This document shows, in pieces, positions 15,829 through 23,438 of a DNA stretch of 64,000 bases. This DNA is from CATQGW01 sp965242565 (GTDB lineage Bacteria > Chloroflexota > Dehalococcoidia > Bin125): positions 992,001 to 1,056,000 of the forward strand of contig OZ251457.1 of NCBI GenBank assembly GCA_965242565.1, given 5' to 3'. Every line of letters begins with the position of its first letter. Position 1 is the stretch's first letter. Under the pieces are notes generated by a model. It was not told the origin of the DNA, made no database searches, and saw nothing but the letters and a program-made list of their open reading frames with translations. A program made the position numbers and the translations under genes.

Positions 15829-17126
15829 TGCCGACCTCGGGGCTGTTCACCGACCTCTACGAGCTGGTCATGACGCAGCTCTACTACGAGCAGGGCACGA
15901 CCGCGCCGGCCGTGTTCGAGCTGACGGCGCGCAGCCTGCCCGACGGCTGGGGCTTCCTACTGGCGGCGGGCCTGGAGCAGACACTCGAACGCATCGAGTC
16001 GCTGCGTTTCAGCGAGGACGACCTCGCCTACCTCGCCTCGCTGCCGCAGTTCGACGCGGCGTTTCTGGAGCGGCTGCGCGGCTTCCGCTTCACGGGCGAG
16101 ATCTGGGCGCCGCCGGAGGGCGCGGTCGTCTTCCCGCACGAGCCGCTACTCCAGGTGATCGCGCCGCTGCCGCAGGCCCAACTGCTGGAGACGCTGGCGC
16201 TCAACCAGATCGGCGCGGCGACGCTGATCGCGAGCAAGGCGGCGCGGGCGGTGCTCGCCGCGGCGGGCGCGCCGCTGTTGGAGTTCGGCGGGCGGCGCGC
16301 GCACGGAATCGACGCGGCGCTGACCGCGGCGCGCAGCGCTTATGTCGCCGGCTTCGCCGCCACCTCGTCGGTCGAAGCCGGACGCCGCTTCGGCATCCCC
16401 GTCGTGGGCACCATGGCACACTCCTACGTGCTCGCGTCGAAGGATGAGCGCACAGCGTTCCGCGCCTTCGCCGAGCGCTATCCGAACGCGACGCTGTTGG
16501 TCGACACCTACGACACCGCGGTCGGAATTGAGCACGCGATCGCCGTCGCCAACGAGCTCGGACCGGGGCGGATCGGCGCGATTCGGCTCGACTCGGGCGA
16601 TCTCGCCGAGGAAGCGGCGCGGGCGCGGGCGATGCTGGACGGTGCGGGGTTGGGCGAGGTACAGATCATCGCCAGCGGCGGGCTGGACGAGTACCGCATC
16701 GCGGCGCTGGCCGCTGGCGGCGCGCCGATCGGCGCCTACGCGGCGGGCACAGCGGTAGTCGTCTCGCAGGATGCGCCGTCGCTCGACACGGTCTACAAGC
16801 TGGTTGAGTACGACGGCGAGCCGCGCGCCAAACGCTCGCCCGGCAAGCCCAGCCTGCCCTCGCGCAAGCAGGTCTACCGGCGCGAGGCGGACGGCCAAAT
16901 CGTGGAGGACGCCATCCAGCCGTTCGATGCCGCGCCGCCCACCGGCTGGCGTCCGTTGCTGCGGCAAGTGATGGCAAACGGCGCACGCATAGCGGCCGCG
17001 CAGGACACGCTCACGGAGATCCGCGACCGCGCGACGGCGCAGATCGCCGCGCTGCCGGCCGGGCTGCGCGAACTCCGCGCGGAGGGTGCGCCGCCGGTGA
17101 CGATCGAGTGGTCGCTCAGGCTTTGA
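15828..17126 (+). CDS. pncB: Nicotinate phosphoribosyltransferase
   Basis: A 432-residue enzyme that makes nicotinate mononucleotide from nicotinate and PRPP, the step after PncA. Recognisable are the N-terminal TDLYELVMTQLYYEQG substrate loop, FGGRRAHG, the phosphorylated-His region GTMAHSYV, LLVDTYDT, IRLDSGDL, and the C-terminal KLVEYDGEPRAKRSPGK. ATG at 15828 overlaps the pncA stop (TGATG). An in-frame GTG one codon earlier is less likely. Together the two genes form a complete nicotinamide-to-NaMN operon. Confidence 0.93.
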   Translation: MPTSGLFTDLYELVMTQLYYEQGTTAPAVFELTARSLPDGWGFLLAAGLEQTLERIESLRFSEDDLAYLASLPQFDAAFLERLRGFRFTGEIWAPPEGAVVFPHEPLLQVIAPLPQAQLLETLALNQIGAATLIASKAARAVLAAAGAPLLEFGGRRAHGIDAALTAARSAYVAGFAATSSVEAGRRFGIPVVGTMAHSYVLASKDERTAFRAFAERYPNATLLVDTYDTAVGIEHAIAVANELGPGRIGAIRLDSGDLAEEAARARAMLDGAGLGEVQIIASGGLDEYRIAALAAGGAPIGAYAAGTAVVVSQDAPSLDTVYKLVEYDGEPRAKRSPGKPSLPSRKQVYRREADGQIVEDAIQPFDAAPPTGWRPLLRQVMANGARIAAAQDTLTEIRDRATAQIAALPAGLRELRAEGAPPVTIEWSLRL

Positions 17127-17181
17127 TAATCTGTGCGCACACTGCCATCTACACGGCAGCGGTCAGGCGGGAGGCGCGGGC

Positions 17182-18981
17182 ATGGTTTCTCAGACGGCAC
17201 AGGACGAGCCGGGCGTGGTGATCCCGATTCTCGGCGACGAGTTGGACGACTTCGACACAGAGGCGACGGCGTTCCGCGCACAGCAGCGCGAAGAGGTGGA
17301 GTTCATGCTCTACCGGCTGCGCCAGGGCGTCTACGGCCAGCGCCAGCCCGACGTACACATGAACCGCGTCAAGCTGCCGATGGGCGGCGTCAGCGCCGAC
17401 CAGCTCGACGCCTTCGGCGAAGTGGCGGAAACCTTCACGCCGCTCAAGAAGGGTCACATCACTACGCGGCAGAACATCCAGCTGCACTTCGTCCCACTCG
17501 ATCAGATGCCCGACATGCTGCGCGTGTTGGGCCGCGCCGGACTGTCGTCGCGCGAAGCCTGCGGCAACACGGTGCGCAACGTGACCGCCGACCCCTGGGC
17601 CGGCATTCTGCCTGGCGAGGTGTTCGATCCGACTCCCTACGCCGGCGCGTTCGTGCGCTACTGGGTGCGCAACGCGATCGCCCAACTGCTGCCGCGCAAG
17701 TTCAAGGTCTACTTCACGGGCCGCAAGACGGACTCGGCGATCGCCGCGATCCACGACCTGGCCTTCTTCGCCGAGGTGCGCGAGATCGACGGCGAAGAGG
17801 TGCGCGGCTTCCGCGTGATGGTCGGCGGCGGCCTCTCGACTATGGCCAAGGAAGCGCTGCTGCTGACCGAGTTCGTGCCGGTCAGCGAGTTTCTGCGGAC
17901 ATCGGAGGCGGTGATCCGCATCTTCAACGCCGCAGACGAGCTGCGCAAGAACATCCTCAAGGCGCGGCTCAAGTTCCTCGTCCACCGCGTCGGCGAGGCC
18001 GGCTTCCAGGTAATGGTGCAGGACGAACTACAGAAGCCCTGGGCGCAGGACGAGCAGTACTACCAGTACAACCCGCGCCTCGAAGACCTGCTCTACGCCG
18101 ACGACGAGGAGTCCGAAGAATCCGCCGCGCCGACGATCAGCGTCGAGCCGAACGGCGACCGCGCAGAGTTCGAGCGCTTCGCCGCCGCCAATGTCGTCCC
18201 CCAGCGCCAGTCCGGCTACTCCGCCGTCGAGGTCAGCATCGAACAGGGCGACCTGACGCCCGCGCAGTTCTACGGCCTCGCCGACATCCTGCGCGCGTAC
18301 GGACGCCGCCGCGCCCGCACCACCCCACAGCAGAATTTGGTGCTCCGCTGGATCCCCAACGCGAGCGTCTACGCGGTCTGGCAGGCGCTCCGCGAGCTCG
18401 GGCTGGGCGCAGCCGACGCGCAGGAGATCGAGGATGTCGTTTCCTGCCCGGGCACCGACTCCTGCAAGCTCGGCATCACCTCCTCAATGGGCCTCAACCG
18501 CGCCGTGCAGCAGCGCCTGCGGGAGCTCAACATCGACGACCCCCTCACCCGCAAAATGCGCGTCCACATGAGCGGCTGCCCCAACTCCTGCGGGCAGCAC
18601 CACATCGCCGATCTGGGCTTCCACGGCGCCGCGATCAAGGCCGGCAACCGCCAAATTCCCGCCTACCACATGTTCGTGGGCGGCAACTACCGCGAGGACG
18701 AAATCCGGCTGGGCGCGCTGGTGCCCAAGGTGCGCATCCCCGCCAAGCGCGTGCCCGACGCCGTGGAGCGGGTGCTCGCCCTCTACCAGGACGACCGCGC
18801 CGACAGCGGCGAGGAGTTCGCAGCCTGGGTTGACCGCGTCGGCATGCAGCCCGTGCAGAACGCGGTTGAAGACCTGATGCTGCCCGTCGAATTCGCGCCC
18901 GAAACGCTGCCGATGTTCGTCGACTGGGACCGCCAGGACATCTACGTGCTCCAGCGCGGCGAGGGCGAATGCGCCGTCTAG
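17182..18981 (+). CDS. Ferredoxin-type nitrite/sulfite reductase
   Basis: A 599-residue siroheme reductase. Two half-repeats are present, each starting with a ferredoxin-like domain and carrying TTRQNIQLHF in the first and TTPQQNLVLRW in the second. The [4Fe-4S]-siroheme ligands are C422 and C428 (SCPGTDSCKLG) and C466 and C470 (SGCPNSCGQH). This family reduces nitrite to ammonia or sulfite to sulfide with electrons from ferredoxin; sequence alone does not settle which. The ATG at 17182 is 55 bases after pncB, and TAATCT at about 17127 may be its own -10. It is followed by TrmH after 13 bases. Confidence 0.88.
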   Translation: MVSQTAQDEPGVVIPILGDELDDFDTEATAFRAQQREEVEFMLYRLRQGVYGQRQPDVHMNRVKLPMGGVSADQLDAFGEVAETFTPLKKGHITTRQNIQLHFVPLDQMPDMLRVLGRAGLSSREACGNTVRNVTADPWAGILPGEVFDPTPYAGAFVRYWVRNAIAQLLPRKFKVYFTGRKTDSAIAAIHDLAFFAEVREIDGEEVRGFRVMVGGGLSTMAKEALLLTEFVPVSEFLRTSEAVIRIFNAADELRKNILKARLKFLVHRVGEAGFQVMVQDELQKPWAQDEQYYQYNPRLEDLLYADDEESEESAAPTISVEPNGDRAEFERFAAANVVPQRQSGYSAVEVSIEQGDLTPAQFYGLADILRAYGRRRARTTPQQNLVLRWIPNASVYAVWQALRELGLGAADAQEIEDVVSCPGTDSCKLGITSSMGLNRAVQQRLRELNIDDPLTRKMRVHMSGCPNSCGQHHIADLGFHGAAIKAGNRQIPAYHMFVGGNYREDEIRLGALVPKVRIPAKRVPDAVERVLALYQDDRADSGEEFAAWVDRVGMQPVQNAVEDLMLPVEFAPETLPMFVDWDRQDIYVLQRGEGECAV

Positions 18982-18994
18982 CCGCCGGCGTCGA

Positions 18995-19606
18995 ATGATC
19001 ACGGAGCGCCGCCGACGGCGCATGCGCGAGGTGCTCGCCCGCCGCCGCGACGACCTGGTCGTCGTGCTCGAAAACATCCACGACGCGCACAACGCCTCGG
19101 CGGTGCTGCGCAGCTGCGACGCCTTCGGCGTCGGCGCAATCGCGCTCTGCTACACCGACGAGGAATTTCCAAAGATCTCGTCCGGCGTGGCCGCGAACGT
19201 GCAGAAGTGGCTACAGATCGAGCGCTACAGATCGGTAGAGGAATGCGTCGCCGCGCTCCGCGCCCGCCAGCTGCGCATCCACGCCACCGAACTCGGCGGC
19301 GAGCCGACCGATTACCTGGAGGTGGACTGGACGCAGCCGGCGGCAATCGTGCTGGGCAACGAGCACCGCGGCTGCTCCGAGGAAATGCTCGCCACAGCCG
19401 ACGCTCGCGTAGCCATCCCAATGCTGGGCTTCGTGGAAAGCCTCAACGTCTCCGTAGCCGCCGCCGTCCTGCTCGCCGAAGCCTCCCGCCAATGCCGCAG
19501 TGAGCAGCCGCCCTGGACGCCGTCCAAAGAAGCGGTCCTGCAAGAGTGGATCGAGCGCGAAGAGCGAGCGCCGGCCGGCGACGATCGGGGTACTGTTGGC
19601 CAGTAA
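18995..19606 (+). CDS. trmH: TrmH-family tRNA (guanosine-2'-O-)-methyltransferase
   Basis: A 203-residue SPOUT methyltransferase. The three family motifs are clear: VVLENIHDAHNASAVLRSCD (motif 1, catalytic Arg), IVLGNEHRGCS (motif 2) and IPMLGFVESLNVSVAAAVLL (motif 3, trefoil-knot AdoMet site). The sequence resembles TrmH, which methylates G18 in tRNA, more than RlmB, and lacks the N-terminal L30e-like domain of the rRNA enzymes. It follows the siroheme reductase by 13 bases and is followed by the HigBA-like array. Confidence 0.85.
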   Translation: MITERRRRRMREVLARRRDDLVVVLENIHDAHNASAVLRSCDAFGVGAIALCYTDEEFPKISSGVAANVQKWLQIERYRSVEECVAALRARQLRIHATELGGEPTDYLEVDWTQPAAIVLGNEHRGCSEEMLATADARVAIPMLGFVESLNVSVAAAVLLAEASRQCRSEQPPWTPSKEAVLQEWIEREERAPAGDDRGTVGQ

Positions 19607-19629
19607 TCCCACAGCTTGCAGCTGGCGAC

Positions 19630-19881
19630 GTGATCATGCCCCGTCGGAAGCCTCAGATCGACGATCTCACCGACGCCGACCTGGCGCGGGTTGAGCGACT
19701 CCTGGAGTATCTCGACCTCGCCGCAGGGCCGGAAGATATGGATGTCGCGGGCTTCGGGTTTCATCCCGTCAAGGGCAGGCGTAAAGGACAATGGGGCGTC
19801 CGCGTATCGGACACCTGCCGCATCACCTTTCGTTTCAAAGGCAGCGATGTGTACGACGTCGACCTGGTCGGCTACGACTGA
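19630..19881 (+). CDS. Divergent HigB-type toxin, module 1
   Basis: An 83-residue relative of the three HigB-like toxins downstream (RelE superfamily, predicted mRNA interferase). The second half is typical: LAAGPEDMDVAGFGFHPVKG then CRITFRFKGSDVYDVDLVGYD. The first 25 residues differ from the FRHRGLRRF of modules 2-4, and the final DYH is GYD here, so the C-terminal histidine is missing. The first codons GTG ATC align with those of the other toxins, so GTG at 19630 is chosen; ATG at 19636 is possible. It may have reduced activity. It is paired with the antitoxin 19 bases downstream. Confidence 0.7.
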   Translation: MIMPRRKPQIDDLTDADLARVERLLEYLDLAAGPEDMDVAGFGFHPVKGRRKGQWGVRVSDTCRITFRFKGSDVYDVDLVGYD

Positions 19882-19900
19882 GGCCGAGGAAGGCAGCGCA

Positions 19901-20212
19901 GTGCCGATGAAAAACCCTCCACACCCCGGCGAGTCGGTCCGCGAAGACTGCATCGCGGCCTGCAACCTCACCATCGCCGAGGCCGCGGCGCACATGGGCG
20001 TCGACGAGCGCCAGCTCACCGAGGTGTGTCACGCCCGCGCGCCGATCACAGCCGACCTCGCGATCCGCCTCGATCTGGCGTTCGGCGGCGGCGATCGCAT
20101 CTGGCTCGCCCTCCAGGCCAGCTACGACCTGGCCCAGGCTCGCAAGCAGGCCGGCGACCTCCAGATCGCCCGCATCCCCGCGCCCGAGCTCGAGCCCGTC
20201 GCCGGCGACTGA
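19901..20212 (+). CDS. HigA-type antitoxin, module 1
   Basis: A 103-residue XRE-like antitoxin of the HigA family. It begins with the family HPGE block (PPHPGESVREDCI), has the helix-turn-helix LTIAEAAAHMGVDERQLTEV, and the C-terminal FGGGDRIWLALQASYDLAQAR. All four antitoxins in the array have this same length and C-terminal LEPVAGD-like ending. GTG at 19901 gives the same length as its paralogues and has GAGGAAGG upstream; ATG at 19907 is an alternative. It should neutralise the adjacent toxin and autorepress the operon. Confidence 0.78.
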   Translation: MPMKNPPHPGESVREDCIAACNLTIAEAAAHMGVDERQLTEVCHARAPITADLAIRLDLAFGGGDRIWLALQASYDLAQARKQAGDLQIARIPAPELEPVAGD

Positions 20213-20221
20213 CACGCGCCG

Positions 20222-20227
20222 TACAGT
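20222..20227 (+). promoter_or_regulatory. Putative -10 element, toxin module 2 (leaderless)
   Basis: TACAGT followed by 6 bases and GTG. The promoter region is nearly base-for-base the same as that of module 4, so it was copied with the gene. Confidence 0.5.
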
Positions 20228-20233
20228 GAGCCT

Positions 20234-20512
20234 GTGATCACCCACTTCCGCCATCGCGGGCTGCGGCGCTTCCACGAGCGGAATGATCGGCGTTTCTTGC
20301 CCGCTGCGTACGTCCCCCGCATCAAGATCATCCTTGACCTCTTGGACGCCGTGCCCGATCCAACCCACCTCAACATTCCCGCCCTCCGACTTCACAGACT
20401 CCGCGGCGACTTGAATGGATTCTGGGCCGTCACCGTCTCAGCGAATATGCGCATCGTCTTCCGATTCGACGACGGCAACGCCGTTGATGTCGATTTGATC
20501 GATTACCATTAG
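20234..20512 (+). CDS. HigB-type toxin, module 2
   Basis: A 92-residue HigB-family (RelE superfamily) predicted ribosome-dependent mRNase. The family start FRHRGLRRF, then LRLHRLRGDLNGFWAVTV, RIVFRFDDG and the final VDLIDYH are all present. The lysine usually found in RLHPLKGDL is arginine here (RLHRLRGDL), as in module 4. GTG start with no Shine-Dalgarno and a TACAGT box 6 bases upstream. The antitoxin starts 14 bases downstream. Confidence 0.85.
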   Translation: MITHFRHRGLRRFHERNDRRFLPAAYVPRIKIILDLLDAVPDPTHLNIPALRLHRLRGDLNGFWAVTVSANMRIVFRFDDGNAVDVDLIDYH

Positions 20513-20526
20513 GTCGAGGAGCCGCA

Positions 20527-20838
20527 ATGACCCGTCCCGACCCATCGCACCCCGGCGAAGCGATCCAAATGCTCTGCCTTGACGACTGCGGCCTGACTGT
20601 CGCGCAGGCCGCGGCGCACATGGCCGTGGCGGAGCAGGAGTTGGCCGATGTGTGCTCGTCGGAGGCGCCGATGACCGCCGATTTGGCGATTCGAGTCGAG
20701 CTGGCCTTCGGCGGCAGCGCCCAGATGTGGCTGGCGCTCCAGGCCAACTACGACCTCGCTCAGGCGCGCGAGCGCGCCGGCGACCTCCAGATCACGCGTG
20801 TGCCTACCCCCGACCTCGAGCCCGTCGCAGGCGACTAG
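20527..20838 (+). CDS. HigA-type antitoxin, module 2
   Basis: A 103-residue HigA-family antitoxin with HPGEAIQML, helix-turn-helix LTVAQAAAHMAVAEQELADV, and FGGSAQMWLALQANYDLAQAR. GAGGAG lies just upstream of the ATG. It has diverged more in the HTH and recognition region (VCSSEAPMTAD) than the other copies, which may give it different operator or toxin specificity. Confidence 0.85.
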   Translation: MTRPDPSHPGEAIQMLCLDDCGLTVAQAAAHMAVAEQELADVCSSEAPMTADLAIRVELAFGGSAQMWLALQANYDLAQARERAGDLQITRVPTPDLEPVAGD

Positions 20839-20908
20839 GGCATGTTTCTGCCCGCCAAGAGCGCCGCGCCGTCGCACTGTCGGATACACGCAGGCAGCGC
20901 GCAGACTC

Positions 20909-21517
20909 TCAACTCGCCTGCTTGCAGTCGACGACCCACTTCGCATCGCTCGCATCGGAGCTCACCCGGACGGTGATGTTGCGAAACCTCTCCGCGTCAA
21001 CGACCAGCAACCCAAACTCCGCTTCCCAAGACGGCCCTGTGACCTGCACATCCCGGGACCACGACTCATTTTGCCTGGCCTGCCCACCTGAACGTCCCGT
21101 CGCCACAATCTCGCTAAACCTCAGAGCGAAATGTCCTGCTGCCTCGTCGCTCACGGACTGCCGCACTGTGATCGAGCAGCGGTACTCGTCTGCCGAAACT
21201 CGCAGCAGCGTGAATCCACTGCCAACACCCCGGGTAAAGACCTGGTGGATCCCGCCCTCGCCGTCGAGAACGGTGTATACCGTTTGCCGCGGATTCTGCT
21301 CCGCCAGCGCCGTCGCGAAGTTGAACGCAGGCTCCGCCGCCTCCTGCTGCGGCTCCTCCTCAGCAGTCACCGCGCGCGGCGTATCCCGATGCTCCAACGC
21401 CGACGGCGCGATCCCCGGCGGCTCAGCTTCTCCACCGCACCCTGCGAATACCCCCACGCCCAGCGCCACAGCAAGAACCAAAGCGACTACGCCGCGCACT
21501 CCGCCGGATCGCCTCAT
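20909..21517 (-). CDS. Predicted lipoprotein of unknown function
   Basis: A 202-residue exported protein. The start MRRSGGVRG is followed by a hydrophobic stretch and the lipobox VFAGC with C27 as the lipidated residue; a Pro/Glu/Ala-rich linker follows, then a folded domain from about residue 60 containing YRCSITVRQSV and the terminal WVVDCK. ATG at 21517 is chosen because GGGGGA lies directly upstream; another ATG is one codon earlier. It interrupts the run of toxin-antitoxin modules on the opposite strand and is divergent from module 3. Confidence 0.7.
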   Translation of the reverse strand: MRRSGGVRGVVALVLAVALGVGVFAGCGGEAEPPGIAPSALEHRDTPRAVTAEEEPQQEAAEPAFNFATALAEQNPRQTVYTVLDGEGGIHQVFTRGVGSGFTLLRVSADEYRCSITVRQSVSDEAAGHFALRFSEIVATGRSGGQARQNESWSRDVQVTGPSWEAEFGLLVVDAERFRNITVRVSSDASDAKWVVDCKQAS

Positions 21518-21598
21518 CATTCCCCCGTTCCACCGCAAGCTAGCGAAAGTCGCCGGCTCCTGCTCAGCGAAAACCCGTGCGCAACCGAGCGAACGCTC

Positions 21599-21604
21599 TA
21601 CAGT
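21599..21604 (+). promoter_or_regulatory. Putative -10 element, toxin module 3 (leaderless)
   Basis: TACAGT followed by 6 bases and the GTG of toxin module 3. The flanking sequence upstream differs from modules 2 and 4, yet the box and spacing are kept. Confidence 0.5.
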
Positions 21605-21610
21605 GCGCAC

Positions 21611-21889
21611 GTGATCACCCACTTCCGCCATCGCGGGCTGCGGCTCTACTACCGGACCGGCGACCGCAGCCGGCTGCCCCAGGCTCACGTGCGCCGCATC
21701 ACCCGCATCTTGCAGCTGCTTGATCGCGCTGGCCATCCCGGACAGATGGACATCTCCGGCTACCGCCTGCATCCGCTCAAGGGCGATCTTGACGGATTCT
21801 GGGCGGTCAACGTCTCGCGCACTCTAAGGATCATCTTTCGCTTCGAGGACGGCAACGTCGTTGACGTCGACCTGATTGACTACCATTAG
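21611..21889 (+). CDS. HigB-type toxin, module 3
   Basis: A 92-residue HigB-like toxin, the most canonical of the four: FRHRGLRLYYRTGDR, then YRLHPLKGDLDGFWAVNV with both His and Lys of the presumed active site, RIIFRFEDGN, and the final VDLIDYH. It begins with GTG after a TACAGT-N6 element and is 15 bases from its antitoxin. It is separated from module 2 by the divergent lipoprotein gene. Confidence 0.88.
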   Translation: MITHFRHRGLRLYYRTGDRSRLPQAHVRRITRILQLLDRAGHPGQMDISGYRLHPLKGDLDGFWAVNVSRTLRIIFRFEDGNVVDVDLIDYH

Positions 21890-21904
21890 GACGGAGGCTC
21901 GAAC

Positions 21905-22216
21905 ATGTCGGCATTGGAACCGATCCACCCCGGCGAGACGATCCGCTGCGACTGCATCGAAGAGTGCGGCCTGACCATCGCCGAGGCCGCGGCGCATATG
22001 GGCGTCGACGAACGCGCGTTGACCGAGGTCTGCCATTGTCGCGCGCCGCTCACGGCCGACCTCGCGATCCGCATCGAGCTGGCCTTCGGCGGCGATTCGC
22101 AGATCTGGCTCGCCCTGCAAGCCGACTACGACCTCGCTCAGGCGCGCGAGCGCGCCGGCGACCTCCAGATCACGCGCGTGCCCGTGCCCGACCTCGAACC
22201 CGTCGCCGGCGATTGA
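21905..22216 (+). CDS. HigA-type antitoxin, module 3
   Basis: A 103-residue HigA-like antitoxin: IHPGETIRCDCIEECG, helix-turn-helix LTIAEAAAHMGVDERALTEV, FGGDSQIWLALQADYDLAQAR and a VPDLEPVAGD end. GGAGG lies upstream of the ATG. The C-terminal 35 residues are almost identical to those of module 2, suggesting recent duplication or gene conversion. Confidence 0.87.
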   Translation: MSALEPIHPGETIRCDCIEECGLTIAEAAAHMGVDERALTEVCHCRAPLTADLAIRIELAFGGDSQIWLALQADYDLAQARERAGDLQITRVPVPDLEPVAGD

Positions 22217-22225
22217 CGCGCGCCG

Positions 22226-22231
22226 TACAGT
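22226..22231 (+). promoter_or_regulatory. Putative -10 element, toxin module 4 (leaderless)
   Basis: TACAGT followed by 6 bases and GTG, in a context almost identical to module 2. Confidence 0.5.
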
Positions 22232-22237
22232 GAGCCC

Positions 22238-22516
22238 GTGATCATCCACTTCCGCCATCGCGGGCTGCGGCGCTTCCACGAGCAGAATGATCGGAGCGGA
22301 CTTCCGCAGGCGCATGTCCCGCGCATCAAGCGCATCCTCGACCAGCTGCACGACGCCGAAGGGCCCGAAGACATGAACCGGCCCGGCCTCCGGCTGCATC
22401 GGCTCCGCGGCGACCTGGACGGCTTCTGGTCCGTTCGAGTCTCGGGGAATCTCAGGATCATCTTCCGCTTCGAGGGACGCGACACGGTCGACGTCGATCT
22501 CGTGGACTACCATTAG
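22238..22516 (+). CDS. HigB-type toxin, module 4
   Basis: A 92-residue HigB-like toxin, closest to module 2 at its N-terminus (FRHRGLRRFHE identical). It has EGPEDMNRPGLRLHRLRGDL, where the usual Lys is Arg, then GFWSVRVSGNLRIIFRFEGRD and VDLVDYH. GTG start, TACAGT box 6 bases upstream, antitoxin 14 bases downstream. Confidence 0.87.
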   Translation: MIIHFRHRGLRRFHEQNDRSGLPQAHVPRIKRILDQLHDAEGPEDMNRPGLRLHRLRGDLDGFWSVRVSGNLRIIFRFEGRDTVDVDLVDYH

Positions 22517-22530
22517 CGCAGGCGGCAACC

Positions 22531-22842
22531 ATGACCCTCCTTGATCCGACCCACCCCGGCGAAGTCATCCGCTACGACTGCATTGAGGCGTGCGATCTCA
22601 CGATCACGGAGGCTGCGGCCCACTTGGGCGTCGACGAGCGCGAGCTGGCTGAAATCTGCCACGGCCGCGCGCCGCTCACGGCCGATGTCGCGATCCGCGT
22701 CGATATGGCATTCGGCGGCGGCGCGCTGGTGCTGCTCAAGATGCAGGCGCGCTACGACCTCGCGCAGGCGCGCGAGCGGGCCGGCGACCTCCAGATTGCC
22801 CGCATCCCCGCCCCGGGCATCGAGGCCGTCGCCGGCGACTGA
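22531..22842 (+). CDS. HigA-type antitoxin, module 4
   Basis: A 103-residue HigA-like antitoxin: THPGEVIRYDCIEACD, helix-turn-helix LTITEAAAHLGVDERELAEI, then FGGGALVLLKMQARYDLAQAR. In this copy the usual WLALQA is replaced by LLKMQA, the largest change in the toxin-contacting region among the four. It closes the array, followed by an 86-base gap before the DUF35 gene. Confidence 0.86.
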   Translation: MTLLDPTHPGEVIRYDCIEACDLTITEAAAHLGVDERELAEICHGRAPLTADVAIRVDMAFGGGALVLLKMQARYDLAQARERAGDLQIARIPAPGIEAVAGD

Positions 22843-22928
22843 CGGGGCTGCATTGCCCACGCTGGCCCGCTCGCCTAGCATCACGAGACAGCGGGCGCGG
22901 CGCGCGCGCCCACGTGAGGAGAGCCCCG

Positions 22929-23366
22929 ATGGCCGACTACACCGGCGCGCTGCCGCAGCCGACGCCCGAATCGCAGCCCTACTGGGACGGACTCAAGGAG
23001 CACAAGCTCGTCCTGCCCTACTGCCCGCCCTGCGACGCCTTCCACTTCTACCCGCGCCCCTTCTGCCCCGACCCCAACTGCTTCAACTGGGAGATCGAGT
23101 GGCGGGAGGCCTCCGGCAAGGGCACGGTCCACACCTACGTGATCAGCCACCTGCCGATCCCGCCGATGCAGGAGAAGGCGCCCTACGTGATCGCCGTGAT
23201 CGAGCTCGACGAAGGCCCCCGCCTGATGTCGAACCTGATCGTCGACGACCCCTACGACGGCAAGGACCTGCGCACGCACGGCTCCAACTGGGTCGACGCG
23301 CCCGTCGAAATCGTCTTCGACGACGTGACCGACGAGGTCACCCTGCCGAAATTCCGGCTCGTCTAG
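22929..23366 (+). CDS. DUF35 OB-fold/zinc-ribbon protein, thiolase partner
   Basis: A 145-residue acyl-CoA-associated OB-fold protein. An N-terminal helix (PYWDGLKEHKLVLPYC) leads into a rubredoxin-like zinc ribbon with C-x2-C (YCPPCDAFHFYPR) and a second pair in FCPDPNCFNW, then an OB domain with GKGTVHTYVISH. Such proteins pair with SCP-x-type thiolases or aldolases and stabilise acyl-CoA substrates; the thiolase gene follows 72 bases downstream. ATG at 22929 has GGAG 8 bases upstream. TAGCAT at about 22874 may be the -10. Confidence 0.88.
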   Translation: MADYTGALPQPTPESQPYWDGLKEHKLVLPYCPPCDAFHFYPRPFCPDPNCFNWEIEWREASGKGTVHTYVISHLPIPPMQEKAPYVIAVIELDEGPRLMSNLIVDDPYDGKDLRTHGSNWVDAPVEIVFDDVTDEVTLPKFRLV

Positions 23367-23438
23367 CGCGGGGCGCCGACGGCTCAACCGGCAGCCCGAC
23401 CACCAGCCCGACCAGCGGGCGCACGAGAGGGACGAACA

